Of a stretch of DNA of 64,000 nucleotides, positions 24,970 through 32,976 are shown piece by piece (within the stretch, counting starts at the first letter, position 1; every line of letters begins with the position of its first letter). A program made the position numbers and the translations under genes. Origin of the DNA: Candidatus Thermofonsia Clade 1 bacterium (lineage in GTDB: Bacteria; Chloroflexota; Anaerolineae; Aggregatilineales; UBA2796); the NCBI GenBank assembly GCA_002794705.1, contig PGTK01000002.1, positions 248,001 through 312,000 on the forward strand, given 5' to 3'. Under the pieces are notes generated by a model, which worked only from the letters and a program-made list of their open reading frames with translations, ran no database searches and had not been told where the DNA came from.

Positions 24970-26028
24970 TCAGCGCCTCTGCAACCGCACAATGCCCAAT
25001 CCCAAGCTGTTATCGTTCAGCACTTCGGCGATGTACAGCGTTTGACCGTCGGGCTGGGCGGCAAGGGCTGAGCGACGCGCCAATTCCGCCTTTGGGAAGC
25101 CCGCCCGCATAGCATCGCTTGAGAGCGCAGCGCGCAGTTGCCCCTCGGCGCTCCACCAGTGGAGGTAGTTCGTGCTGTGTGCCACCAGATCGCCATTGGG
25201 CAGGCGCAGCGGCACAGTCGGCGCTCCCAAAAGGTCCTGCGTGGGTAGCGGCAAGCGCCTGAGCAGCGGATCGCCCTCAGCGTTCAGCGCCACGTACACA
25301 GCTGTGAAGCTATCGCTGAAATCGTAGCCCGTCACAAAGACTCCCAGCTCATCGTTGGGCGCTGAGACAATGCCATGCACGGCGTCTGTTGGCAGGCGCG
25401 GTCTGCCGAACTCACGGCTGAAGATCAGCTGTCCCTCAGCGCTCAAGCGCGTGAGGTAAGTGATGGCAGGCGGATTGGTGCGCGTCCAGAGGATGTAGAA
25501 ATCACCATTCGGTGCGATAGTGAACGCCTCTAAGAGCGACTCGGACTGTTCCCACAGCTGACCGATCAACTCGCCTTGTGCCGTGTAGCGCCTGAGAGTC
25601 GCTTGGACGCGCTGCCCGACGATCAGCTCGCCACGCGCATTGAAGGCAAGGGCGAAGGGCTGCTGGACGCTCAGACGGCGCACCTCGCTCAGATCGGGCG
25701 CAAGCACAAGCACTGTGCGCAGCCCGTCGCCCAAGTACAGGTTGCCTTCGCTATCTGTTGCTATGCTCCCAATGCCGAAGGCGCCGAAGGTGAGCGTCTC
25801 AAGGCGCACCACGCGCTCCACACTGATGAAAAAGGGCGCGGGCGGCGGCGTCCAGTAGGTGGCGCGTGGATCGGGCGTGCGCGTCAGCTCTTCAGCGTCC
25901 TGAGCGTACGTCACGCCATTCAGCAGCGTGATGAGGCTGCTCAGCAACAGCAGACACAACAAAACTGCGCATAGCAGCGTCCGCAGCGGCTTAGAGTTGC
26001 ACAAAGTACGAATCACACGCCATGTCAA
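24970..26028 (-). CDS. Exported beta-propeller (NHL/SMP-30-like) protein
   Basis: 352 residues: a hydrophobic signal or anchor (LLCAVLLCLLLLSSLITLL) and, after a TPDPRATYW linker, repeated blades with patterns such as IATDSEGNLYLGDG, LAFNARGELIVGQ and FTIAPNGDFYIL, typical of NHL/SMP-30-like propellers. Ligand unknown. The start is uncertain: TTG at 26028 overlaps the AAA+ gene by 38 bases, and GTG (26016) or TTG (26004) are alternatives. It is the last gene of the aminotransferase-AAA+-propeller operon. Confidence 0.7.
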   Translation of the reverse strand: MTWRVIRTLCNSKPLRTLLCAVLLCLLLLSSLITLLNGVTYAQDAEELTRTPDPRATYWTPPPAPFFISVERVVRLETLTFGAFGIGSIATDSEGNLYLGDGLRTVLVLAPDLSEVRRLSVQQPFALAFNARGELIVGQRVQATLRRYTAQGELIGQLWEQSESLLEAFTIAPNGDFYILWTRTNPPAITYLTRLSAEGQLIFSREFGRPRLPTDAVHGIVSAPNDELGVFVTGYDFSDSFTAVYVALNAEGDPLLRRLPLPTQDLLGAPTVPLRLPNGDLVAHSTNYLHWWSAEGQLRAALSSDAMRAGFPKAELARRSALAAQPDGQTLYIAEVLNDNSLGLGIVRLQRR

Positions 26029-27316
26029 TCAGATCAGGCTGAAGCACTGGCGGACGGTTCAGGTAGCGGGCGATATCAATCAGCTGATCGAGGATATCGC
26101 GCGGATGGACTGACCTGAACGGACGCTCTTTCTTCAGATACCACTCTTGGATCAAGTAGCGCAGTCCGTTTTCATCGTACGGCACGCGCTTCGCCTGACA
26201 GGCACGCTTGAAAATCTCAACGAACTCCTGCGGCGTGGGATCGCCCACCTCGATTTTGTGGCGGATACGCCGCAAAAATGCCTCATCTACCAGATCAGCG
26301 GGATCAATGTTGGTGCTGAAGACGATCAGCACATTGAAGGGTATCTCGATCTTGCGCCCTGTGGCGAGCGTCAAGTAGTCAATGCCCTTTTCCAGCGGCA
26401 CAATCCAGCGATTGAGCAAGTCGCGGGGGCGCACTTGCTGCCGCCCGAAGTCGTCAATCAGGAACATGCCGCCGTTGCACTTCATCTGATAGGGCGCCTC
26501 GTAGAACTTGTTGATCGGATCGTAGATCAGGTCAAGTCCCGTGAGAGTCAGTTCGCCGCCTACGATGATCACAGGGCGGCGGATGCGAATCCAGCGCGGA
26601 TCGCGCTTGACGCCCACCCGCGACGGCACATCCGCCTCCGCCGAGTCAACAACCTCATGATTGACGTTATCGAAGACGCGAATGACCTGCCCGTCTACAT
26701 CAATGGCGTAGGGAATCCAAATATCGCTGCCCAGCACCACGCGCCCAACTGCCTCTGAGATGGTCGTTTTGCCGTTGCCCGGCGCGCCATATAAAAACAT
26801 GGACTTACCGCTATTGACGGCAGCGCCGATCTTGCTGTACATCTTCTCTGAGATGACCAAATGCGAGAGCGCCCGCTTCATGACCTCAGGCGTGGCAGTG
26901 ATCCGTCCGCGATTTTGCGCCTTCATCGCGCTGATGTACTGCTCAAGCGTGACGGGCGCTGCGCCCGCATATTGACTGCGCTCCAGCAGCTCTTTGACCT
27001 TCACCAAGCCCGCGCCCGTGATCTGGTACTGCGTGTTCGCCTCACCTACGCCGCCCGCTGTGCCTTTGACCTCCACCAGACGCTCACGCTTGAGAAATTC
27101 CATCACGCCATCTAGCACGCCCACCCAAGGCAGCTTGACAATCTCCGAGACCCGTGTGCCAGTCAGCACGCCGCCGAAATAGATCACTTTCAGGGCGAGA
27201 TCAGAGATCACAATCTGATTCAAGCCCGTATCTTCGATGTTACGAATGGGCGGCGGCGCCCAAGGCGCCTGTTGCTGTGCCGCGCTCGGACTAGGTTGCG
27301 GCGCACGCCCTGTCAT
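25991..27316 (-). CDS. AAA+ ATPase of unclear role
   Basis: 441 residues. A Pro/Gln-rich start precedes a helical, winged-helix-like region (residues about 30-115). The AAA+ core follows: Walker A GAPGNGKT (177-184), Walker B-like MFLIDDFG (284-291), sensor 1 VFSTN (332-336) and arginine-rich EAFLRRIRHK (345-354). The core looks most like MoxR/RuvB-clade remodelling ATPases. I know of close relatives only as conserved proteins in Chloroflexi. The ATG at 27316 has GGAGGAG 8 bases upstream. It overlaps the aminotransferase stop by four bases. Confidence 0.78.
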   Translation of the reverse strand: MTGRAPQPSPSAAQQQAPWAPPPIRNIEDTGLNQIVISDLALKVIYFGGVLTGTRVSEIVKLPWVGVLDGVMEFLKRERLVEVKGTAGGVGEANTQYQITGAGLVKVKELLERSQYAGAAPVTLEQYISAMKAQNRGRITATPEVMKRALSHLVISEKMYSKIGAAVNSGKSMFLYGAPGNGKTTISEAVGRVVLGSDIWIPYAIDVDGQVIRVFDNVNHEVVDSAEADVPSRVGVKRDPRWIRIRRPVIIVGGELTLTGLDLIYDPINKFYEAPYQMKCNGGMFLIDDFGRQQVRPRDLLNRWIVPLEKGIDYLTLATGRKIEIPFNVLIVFSTNIDPADLVDEAFLRRIRHKIEVGDPTPQEFVEIFKRACQAKRVPYDENGLRYLIQEWYLKKERPFRSVHPRDILDQLIDIARYLNRPPVLQPDLIDMACDSYFVQL

Positions 27317-28497
27317 AGCTGTATCTCCTCCAATGCCGCCAAAAGTCGCTCTGATTCTGCCCAAATATTGTAGCAATGGAATGAGGCGCGCACATACGGC
27401 ACGTCGTGCGCATCCCAATGCTTGACCACCACAATGTGCCGCTCGGCTAACGCCTTGATAAGCGCATCCGTGCGGGCATCATCGGGCGCAGCGCGAAAGG
27501 TCAGAATGCCGGCGTGATCAGGCGGCGTCAGCACGCTGTAGCCGCGCTCAAGCAGACGCTCGCGGGTTTGGCGCACAAGAGCCGTAACGTAGGCGTCAAT
27601 GTTCGGTACGCCTAGCTCCAGCAGCAGCGCTAGACTCTCATTCAAGCCGACGATGCCGCTCACGTTAGGCGTCCCCATAGTGAAACGTGCCGCGCCCTTG
27701 AGCGGCGTCAGATCGTACTTCAGCCAATGAATCCAATCTTCAGTGGCATTCGGTCCGACTATGGTCGGGCGCATTTGCTCAGCCAGATCGCTGCGCACAT
27801 ACAGAAAGCCCTGACCGGGCGGCGCCATCAGCGATTTTTGTCCGCCCGCGGCTAAAATGCCGATGTGCATCGCTTGTACGTCAATCGGCATGTGACCAGC
27901 AGCTTGAATGGCGTCTACAGCGAAGATCAGGTTGTGCGCGTGGCAAAAATCGCCGATTGCCTGCAGGTCACTGCGATGTCCGCTGAGAAATTGCACAGCG
28001 CTGACCGCCACGAGGCGCGTGCGGCTATCAGCAGCGTGAGCAAGGGATTCAACGCTCAAGCCGCCGTTGCGGGCAGGGATCAGGCGCACTTCAACGCCGT
28101 ACTGCTCGGTGAGGCGCATCCATGGGTAGGCGTTGCTGGGAAATTCCACGTCACAGAGCAGGATATTATCGCCGCTCCGCCACGGCAATGCTTGCGCCAC
28201 CAGATTCAAGCCAAGTGAGGTGCTTTGCACACCGACGATCTCATCGGCGCTCTCGGCATTGATCAGGCGGGCTGCGTTGTGGCGCATTGCCTGCTCGCGC
28301 TCCATAAACCAGCTGAAAGCCACTGAGGGATTGTACATCAGCCGCTCGTTTGCCTCATGCATAGCAAGCACGGCGCGGCGCGGCAAGGGCGAAATGCCCG
28401 CATGATTCAAATAGACGGTCTGAGCAGCGACGGGAAACTGCTCAGCGCGTAACGCCTCCACATCGTAATTAACTTGGATCGGCGGATAAACTGCCAT
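27313..28497 (-). CDS. Class V PLP-dependent aminotransferase (cysteine desulfurase/isopenicillin epimerase-like)
   Basis: 394 residues. The fold-type I pattern is clear: VYLNHAGISPLP at the start, the cofactor aspartate region LIFAVDAIQAAGH and the PLP lysine in AAGGQKSLMAP. The overall sequence is nearer to isopenicillin-N epimerase-like and selenocysteine lyase-like members than to IscS, and no catalytic cysteine loop is evident, so a desulfurase role is doubtful. ATG at 28497. It overlaps the AAA+ gene by ATGA. Substrate unknown. Confidence 0.85.
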   Translation of the reverse strand: MAVYPPIQVNYDVEALRAEQFPVAAQTVYLNHAGISPLPRRAVLAMHEANERLMYNPSVAFSWFMEREQAMRHNAARLINAESADEIVGVQSTSLGLNLVAQALPWRSGDNILLCDVEFPSNAYPWMRLTEQYGVEVRLIPARNGGLSVESLAHAADSRTRLVAVSAVQFLSGHRSDLQAIGDFCHAHNLIFAVDAIQAAGHMPIDVQAMHIGILAAGGQKSLMAPPGQGFLYVRSDLAEQMRPTIVGPNATEDWIHWLKYDLTPLKGAARFTMGTPNVSGIVGLNESLALLLELGVPNIDAYVTALVRQTRERLLERGYSVLTPPDHAGILTFRAAPDDARTDALIKALAERHIVVVKHWDAHDVPYVRASFHCYNIWAESERLLAALEEIQL

Positions 28498-28538
28498 GCT
28501 CTGAACCTCAAATCTTTATGATAATGACCGATGTGTGT

Positions 28539-28547
28539 AGTGTACCA
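28539..28547 (-). promoter_or_regulatory. Extended -10 upstream of the aminotransferase operon
   Basis: Minus strand TGGTACACT. A start near 28532 would give a 35-base leader to the ATG at 28497. It sits just after the amylase stop. The same nine bases occur on the minus strand at 46398-46406. Confidence 0.45.
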
Positions 28548-28551
28548 CAGG

Positions 28552-30387
28552 CTATCCCTGTCTGCCGATCACAAATCCGAATGGCTCTAGATGCTGCTTA
28601 GGCGCGAGTGGCGCGCCTGTGAAGGCATCGCGCCAGCCCACGTTCGGCAGATCGAAGGTTTGTGGCACGCCGAACAGGTTGAGCGCCACCAGCACGGTTT
28701 CGCTTGAGGCGCGCCGTAGATAGCCATAGCGTCCGTTTGGCGCGTCCACCAGCCAAGCGGAGCGCGTGCCGTTGCGCAGCGCAGGCGACTCGCGGCGCAG
28801 GCGAATCAGGCGCTTGTAGAACGCAAGCAACTCCAGCTGCTGCTGATCGCTCTCCCAGAGCATGGGCAGGCGCGATTCCTCTAAAATAGCGCGCTCACCT
28901 TGCCGTATGTCGCGGCGCTGGCTCAAACCGACCTCACTGCCATAGTAGATGATTGGAATGGCGCTGAGCGTGAACTGGCAAGCTGCCGCCAACATCAAGC
29001 GACGGATATCGCCACGCGCCGCCCATAGAAAGCGGTTCATATCGTGATTATCCAGAAAACTGAAGCGCGCTAGGTTACGTCCGCTGAAGTATGCCTCGTG
29101 AGCGTTCAGGAACTGCTCAAAAGCGGCGGCATTCATGCTCTGATAGGCGAAGAGTCGGCGCGCATTTTGCGCCCAGTGGAAGTCCAGCACGCCATCGAGG
29201 ATACCTTCATAGGTGCGCAGCAGACGCGGCGTCTCAACAATTTCGCCGAAGTGCAGACTCTGCGGATTGGCGCGCTTGACGGCGGCATAGTAATCTGTCC
29301 AGAAGTCATGGCTCGGACCGTAGGCGTAGTCAAGGCGGAAGCCATCTATGCCGAATTCCTGCAGCCAGTAGAGGGCGCTCTCGATCACGTAGCGACGCGC
29401 TGGAGGATATTCATTATTCAACTGCGGCAGTGAAGGCACGTCAAAAAAGGTCTTATAGCCGTTTGGATAGTCTGTAAAGAGATAGTAATCGCGGTAAGGA
29501 GAATTGGGATTGGTGACAGCAGCCTCAAAGAAAGGATGCTTGTTTGAGGTATGATTTGGCACAAAGTCGAGGATGATTTTCATGCCGCGCCGATGCGCTT
29601 CCTCGACCAGGGCTTTGAGATCGTTGCGCGTGCCGAGTCGCGGCTCAATGGCGCGGAAATTGGTCGCGTCGTAGCCGTGATGCGAGGGGCTAGGGTAGAG
29701 CGGCGAGAGCCACAGTGCGTTCACGCCTAGTTCGGATAGATAATCGAGTTTGCTCAGCACGCCGCGCAACGTGCCGCCGAAGAACTCATCAAGGCGCTCT
29801 GGGAGCAGAAACTTGCGACCGGGCGTCGGAGCGAAGCGATCTAGGAAAATGTGGTAGAAGACGGCGTCGTATGCCCAGCTTGGCACGGTATAGCGATCGA
29901 GCGTGTAGGAGAAAACTGTCCGCCCGCGCTCATCTTGCGCCCAGAGCCGAGTGCCGTCTTGCGTCAAGCCGCTGACTAGAAAGCGCACGGTCTTGCCTTC
30001 GGGCTGGGCAGGCAACTCACCTTGAAAGTGCCGCACATAGCCCCAGAGCAGGGTATTCCATTCCACTTTGCTGCGCATGGTCGGCAGAGTGCGCGTGTTA
30101 TCGGCGCCCAGCTGCGGCGTGCTACCATCGAGCGTGTAGTGGATGAAGACCTCCAACACAGGCGCCGCCGGTCCGGCTGTGATCTCGATCTGGACAGGCT
30201 GATCGGGCTTGGGATCGCGTGGCGTCATTTGATATTCGAAGGTCAAGCCCTCTTGCCCTCTGATGAGCGCCTCAAGGCGCTGCTGATCGCTTGCCAGCGT
30301 GCCGAAGATGAAATCTGAGAGGCTTACAGAGGCGGATAGGGCGGTGATGGTCTGTGTATCGAGCTTGTTGGGCGTTTGATCGGTCAT
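28552..30387 (-). CDS. GH13 alpha-amylase family (neopullulanase/cyclomaltodextrinase-like)
   Basis: 611 residues without signal peptide, so cytoplasmic. An N-terminal beta-sandwich (CBM34-like, residues about 25-165) precedes the catalytic barrel. All four GH13 regions are present: DFVPNH (274-279), GFRLD with nucleophile Asp353, GEIVE with acid Glu382 and FLDNHD with Asp449. The domain layout matches neopullulanase, maltogenic amylase and cyclomaltodextrinase enzymes that cut imported maltodextrins or glycogen. ATG at 30387 with a weak ribosome site. No transporter genes are adjacent. Confidence 0.88.
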   Translation of the reverse strand: MTDQTPNKLDTQTITALSASVSLSDFIFGTLASDQQRLEALIRGQEGLTFEYQMTPRDPKPDQPVQIEITAGPAAPVLEVFIHYTLDGSTPQLGADNTRTLPTMRSKVEWNTLLWGYVRHFQGELPAQPEGKTVRFLVSGLTQDGTRLWAQDERGRTVFSYTLDRYTVPSWAYDAVFYHIFLDRFAPTPGRKFLLPERLDEFFGGTLRGVLSKLDYLSELGVNALWLSPLYPSPSHHGYDATNFRAIEPRLGTRNDLKALVEEAHRRGMKIILDFVPNHTSNKHPFFEAAVTNPNSPYRDYYLFTDYPNGYKTFFDVPSLPQLNNEYPPARRYVIESALYWLQEFGIDGFRLDYAYGPSHDFWTDYYAAVKRANPQSLHFGEIVETPRLLRTYEGILDGVLDFHWAQNARRLFAYQSMNAAAFEQFLNAHEAYFSGRNLARFSFLDNHDMNRFLWAARGDIRRLMLAAACQFTLSAIPIIYYGSEVGLSQRRDIRQGERAILEESRLPMLWESDQQQLELLAFYKRLIRLRRESPALRNGTRSAWLVDAPNGRYGYLRRASSETVLVALNLFGVPQTFDLPNVGWRDAFTGAPLAPKQHLEPFGFVIGRQG

Positions 30388-30470
30388 AAATGCATCTCAA
30401 TCCTTGCTGCACTGAGGCTAAACTTGGCAACTGTGTGGAGTGAGCGCGCTATGCCTTGCCATTCTTTCTC

Positions 30471-30497
30471 ATTATAGGCTAATGAACTGCAAAACAA
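30471..30497 (-). promoter_or_regulatory. Probable amylase promoter
   Basis: Minus strand TTGTTT (30492-30497), 15-base spacer, TATAAT (30471-30476). The spacer is short but the -10 is consensus. The leader would be about 75 bases. Confidence 0.5.
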
Positions 30498-30599
30498 GCT
30501 GTAAAATCATTGTTGCGGTAATCTGAACAATTTTTAACAAGTTGTGGGCAGTCAGTGAGTAGAATTGGCAACTGCGCAGTGCAACGAAAGCGAGACGGT

Positions 30600-31220
30600 A
30601 TGTTCATCACCTTTGAGGGTGGCGAGGGCAGCGGCAAAACAACGCAGATTCGTCTGTTGGATGAGCGTTTGAGGCAGCTCGGCTACGCCGTGCTGACCAC
30701 ACGCGAGCCGGGCGGCACGCCTTTGGGCGAAAAATTGCGCGCCTTGCTGCTGGATGTGAATAGTCCCGTTGAGCCGCACGCGGAGTTGCTACTCTATGCA
30801 GCAGATCGGGCGCAGCATGTTGCCACGTTGATACGCCCTGCCCTTGCTGCGGGCAAGATCGTCATCAGCGACCGCTACGCCGATAGCGCCCTTGCCTATC
30901 AAGGCTACGGGCGCGGACTCGACCTCGCGGCGTTGCGCCAAATCATGGCGTTTGCCACGGGCGGTCTGCAGCCCGACATAACCTTTTTCCTCGATCTTGA
31001 TCCGCAGCAAGGTCTAGCCCGCCGCGCCCAGTCGGGCAGAGCAGACCGCTTTGAGGCACAAGCGTTGGATTTCCATCGGCGCGTGCGCGAAGGCTACCTC
31101 GCCCTGATCGCCGCTGAGCCTGAGCGCTGGGTTCGCATTGACGCCGATCAGCCGCTAGCCGTGGTGCAAGGCACAATCTTTGCCGTTGTGGAAGAGCACT
31201 TGCACCTGTTGAGACGCTAG
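30600..31220 (+). CDS. tmk: Thymidylate kinase
   Basis: 206 residues. Makes dTDP from dTMP for DNA synthesis. The P-loop is GGEGSGKTTQ near the start, then TREPGGTPLGEKLR, the DRYADSALAYQGYGR region (DRY motif) and the LID RRAQSGRADRFEAQ. The ATG at 30600 was chosen because the family begins MFITFEGGEG. An upstream TTG/GTG-start frame adds 15 unrelated residues. The stop TAG sits in CTAG, shared with the stop of the convergent fusion gene. Confidence 0.95.
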   Translation: MFITFEGGEGSGKTTQIRLLDERLRQLGYAVLTTREPGGTPLGEKLRALLLDVNSPVEPHAELLLYAADRAQHVATLIRPALAAGKIVISDRYADSALAYQGYGRGLDLAALRQIMAFATGGLQPDITFFLDLDPQQGLARRAQSGRADRFEAQALDFHRRVREGYLALIAAEPERWVRIDADQPLAVVQGTIFAVVEEHLHLLRR

Positions 31221-32905
31221 CGCACTGTATTCAGCAAATTGATCATCAATGCCAGCACCCAGCCGCCCACAAGAAGCATCCCAAAGCGCCCGTGCAGCTG
31301 TGCCGTCTTGCGCAAGACGGGATTGAGCGCTGCAGGCTCTGTATTCACAGCCACGCGCTGCATCAGCCCATAGGCTTGTGGCAGGGTCAGCAGCGCAAGC
31401 AGGACAAGCCACGGCGCGATGCCAAACAGCACGATCAAGATGAGCGTCGCGTATGTGCCGCCGATCAGCAGGTAGTACTCCCAATTGGCGCGCTTTCTGC
31501 CCAGCAGCGTGGCGAGTGTGCGCTTGCCGACTGCTCTGTCATTCTCCAGATCGCGCAGATTGTTCGCGTGCAGAATCGCCGCCACGAGGAAGCCTATCGG
31601 CAGGGAGGCAATCAGCGCCTCAAGGCTCACCTGATCCGCCTGCACGAAGTACGCGCCGGTCACAATGACCGGACCCATGAAAATGAAGACTGCGACCTCG
31701 CCCAAGCCGATGTAGGCAAGCGCTGCCGGTCCGGCTGTGTAGAAAAAGCCGACCAGCACGCTGATGATGCCTAAGATCAGGATGAATTCGCCCGCCACAC
31801 TCACGATGTACAGCCCAATGATCGATCCCAAGCCGAATGCTGCGATTCCGCCCCAAAAGACCTGACGAGGCGTCAACTCGCCGCGTTGAATCACGCCGCC
31901 CATGCCTAGCGACTGCTCATTATCCGCGCCTTTGACGTAATCGTAGTAATCATTGATCAGATTCGTGCCTGCCTGCAGCGCAATTGAGCCGATCAGCGCT
32001 AGGGCGAACATCAACGGATCGAAAAAGCCCTGCCAAGCTGCAATGGCTGTGCCAAGCAGCACTGGCACCACAGCCGCCGTGAAGCTGAACGGACGCGCTG
32101 CGCGCCACCACACGCGCACAAAGCGCTGCACAGGCGACTCCTCTGTGCGCACCTCAGTTTGGCGCGGCTGCCACGGGATCAGATTCGGCGTCACCATGTC
32201 AATCAGCAGGCTGAGCAGCCAACCCGTGATGGCTATTGCCACAATGCCTGCGCCTAGACGGTTGACGGCGTAGATTTGTGCTGCATCCCATGCGTATCTG
32301 CCAATGCCGCGCTGTGCGCCAAATAGCTCCACGCCGACGATCAGCGTCATGCTATAGGCTAAGCCTAACTTCAGACTGTTCATGATGCTGGGCAGGGCAG
32401 CGGGCAAGGCGACTGTCCAGAATTCATCCCAGCGCGAGGCGCCATAGCTGCGCGCTACCTCAAAGTACTTCGGATCAATGCGATAGACCGCCGCTGCTGC
32501 ATCCAGCAGCAGAATTGGCAGGATGCTGAAAGCAAGCGATAGCACACGCGCCTGCTCATTGAAGCCGAACGCCAAAACAACGAACGGAATCAGCAAAATC
32601 TTCGGGATCGGGTTGATCGCCGTGATGATCGGGCGCAAGAGCGCACTTGCTGTTGTGCTGATGCCGATCAGCAAGCCGAGTGCAATGCCCAGCACGCCGC
32701 CCAGCAAGAATCCGAGCGTGATTCGCAGCAAACTGATACCCAGCTCTTGCCACAGGCGACCGTTCTCCAGCATCCGTTGCAGCTCAAGCACCACTTGAGA
32801 GGGCTGCGGAATGAAGCGCCGATCTAGCCAGCCCTGCACAACAGCAAGCTCCCAAAGCGCCAGCAAGGCAAGCGGCGAGACCACAGAAAGCCAACGTCTG
32901 CTCAT
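31217..32905 (-). CDS. Fusion of ABC transporter permease and MenA/UbiA prenyltransferase
   Basis: A single 562-residue frame. Residues 1-240 are a SsuC/TauC-type binding-protein-dependent permease with the EAA loop (YFEVARSYGASRWDEF, about 147-162) and IGRYAWDAA end. Residues about 262-562 are a UbiA-family enzyme of MenA type, with NDYYDYVKGAD (318-328) and NNLRDLENDRAVGKRTL (448-464), the two metal/diphosphate motifs. MenA prenylates 1,4-dihydroxy-2-naphthoate in menaquinone synthesis. The joint (residues about 240-262) is polar and reads smoothly. No ABC ATPase or binding protein is adjacent. It starts at ATG 32905. Confidence 0.85.
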   Translation of the reverse strand: MSRRWLSVVSPLALLALWELAVVQGWLDRRFIPQPSQVVLELQRMLENGRLWQELGISLLRITLGFLLGGVLGIALGLLIGISTTASALLRPIITAINPIPKILLIPFVVLAFGFNEQARVLSLAFSILPILLLDAAAAVYRIDPKYFEVARSYGASRWDEFWTVALPAALPSIMNSLKLGLAYSMTLIVGVELFGAQRGIGRYAWDAAQIYAVNRLGAGIVAIAITGWLLSLLIDMVTPNLIPWQPRQTEVRTEESPVQRFVRVWWRAARPFSFTAAVVPVLLGTAIAAWQGFFDPLMFALALIGSIALQAGTNLINDYYDYVKGADNEQSLGMGGVIQRGELTPRQVFWGGIAAFGLGSIIGLYIVSVAGEFILILGIISVLVGFFYTAGPAALAYIGLGEVAVFIFMGPVIVTGAYFVQADQVSLEALIASLPIGFLVAAILHANNLRDLENDRAVGKRTLATLLGRKRANWEYYLLIGGTYATLILIVLFGIAPWLVLLALLTLPQAYGLMQRVAVNTEPAALNPVLRKTAQLHGRFGMLLVGGWVLALMINLLNTVR

Positions 32906-32940
32906 AAGCCATCTTCCTCATTCATCTGAGTTATGTTCAG

Positions 32941-32949
32941 ATTATAACA
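32941..32949 (-). promoter_or_regulatory. Extended -10 promoter of the permease-MenA fusion gene
   Basis: Minus strand TGTTATAAT, consensus extended -10, about 35 bases upstream of the ATG at 32905. It shows the fusion gene has its own promoter instead of being read from the upstream YbbR gene. Confidence 0.6.
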
Positions 32950-32976
32950 ATCCGCGTCTGGAGCGGCAGCTGTGCG

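Noticed and set aside
32110..32185. Assembly or frameshift artefact as the source of the permease-MenA fusion
   Set aside because: The frame is continuous, the joint is a plausible polar linker and both domains are complete; reads would still be needed to be certain.
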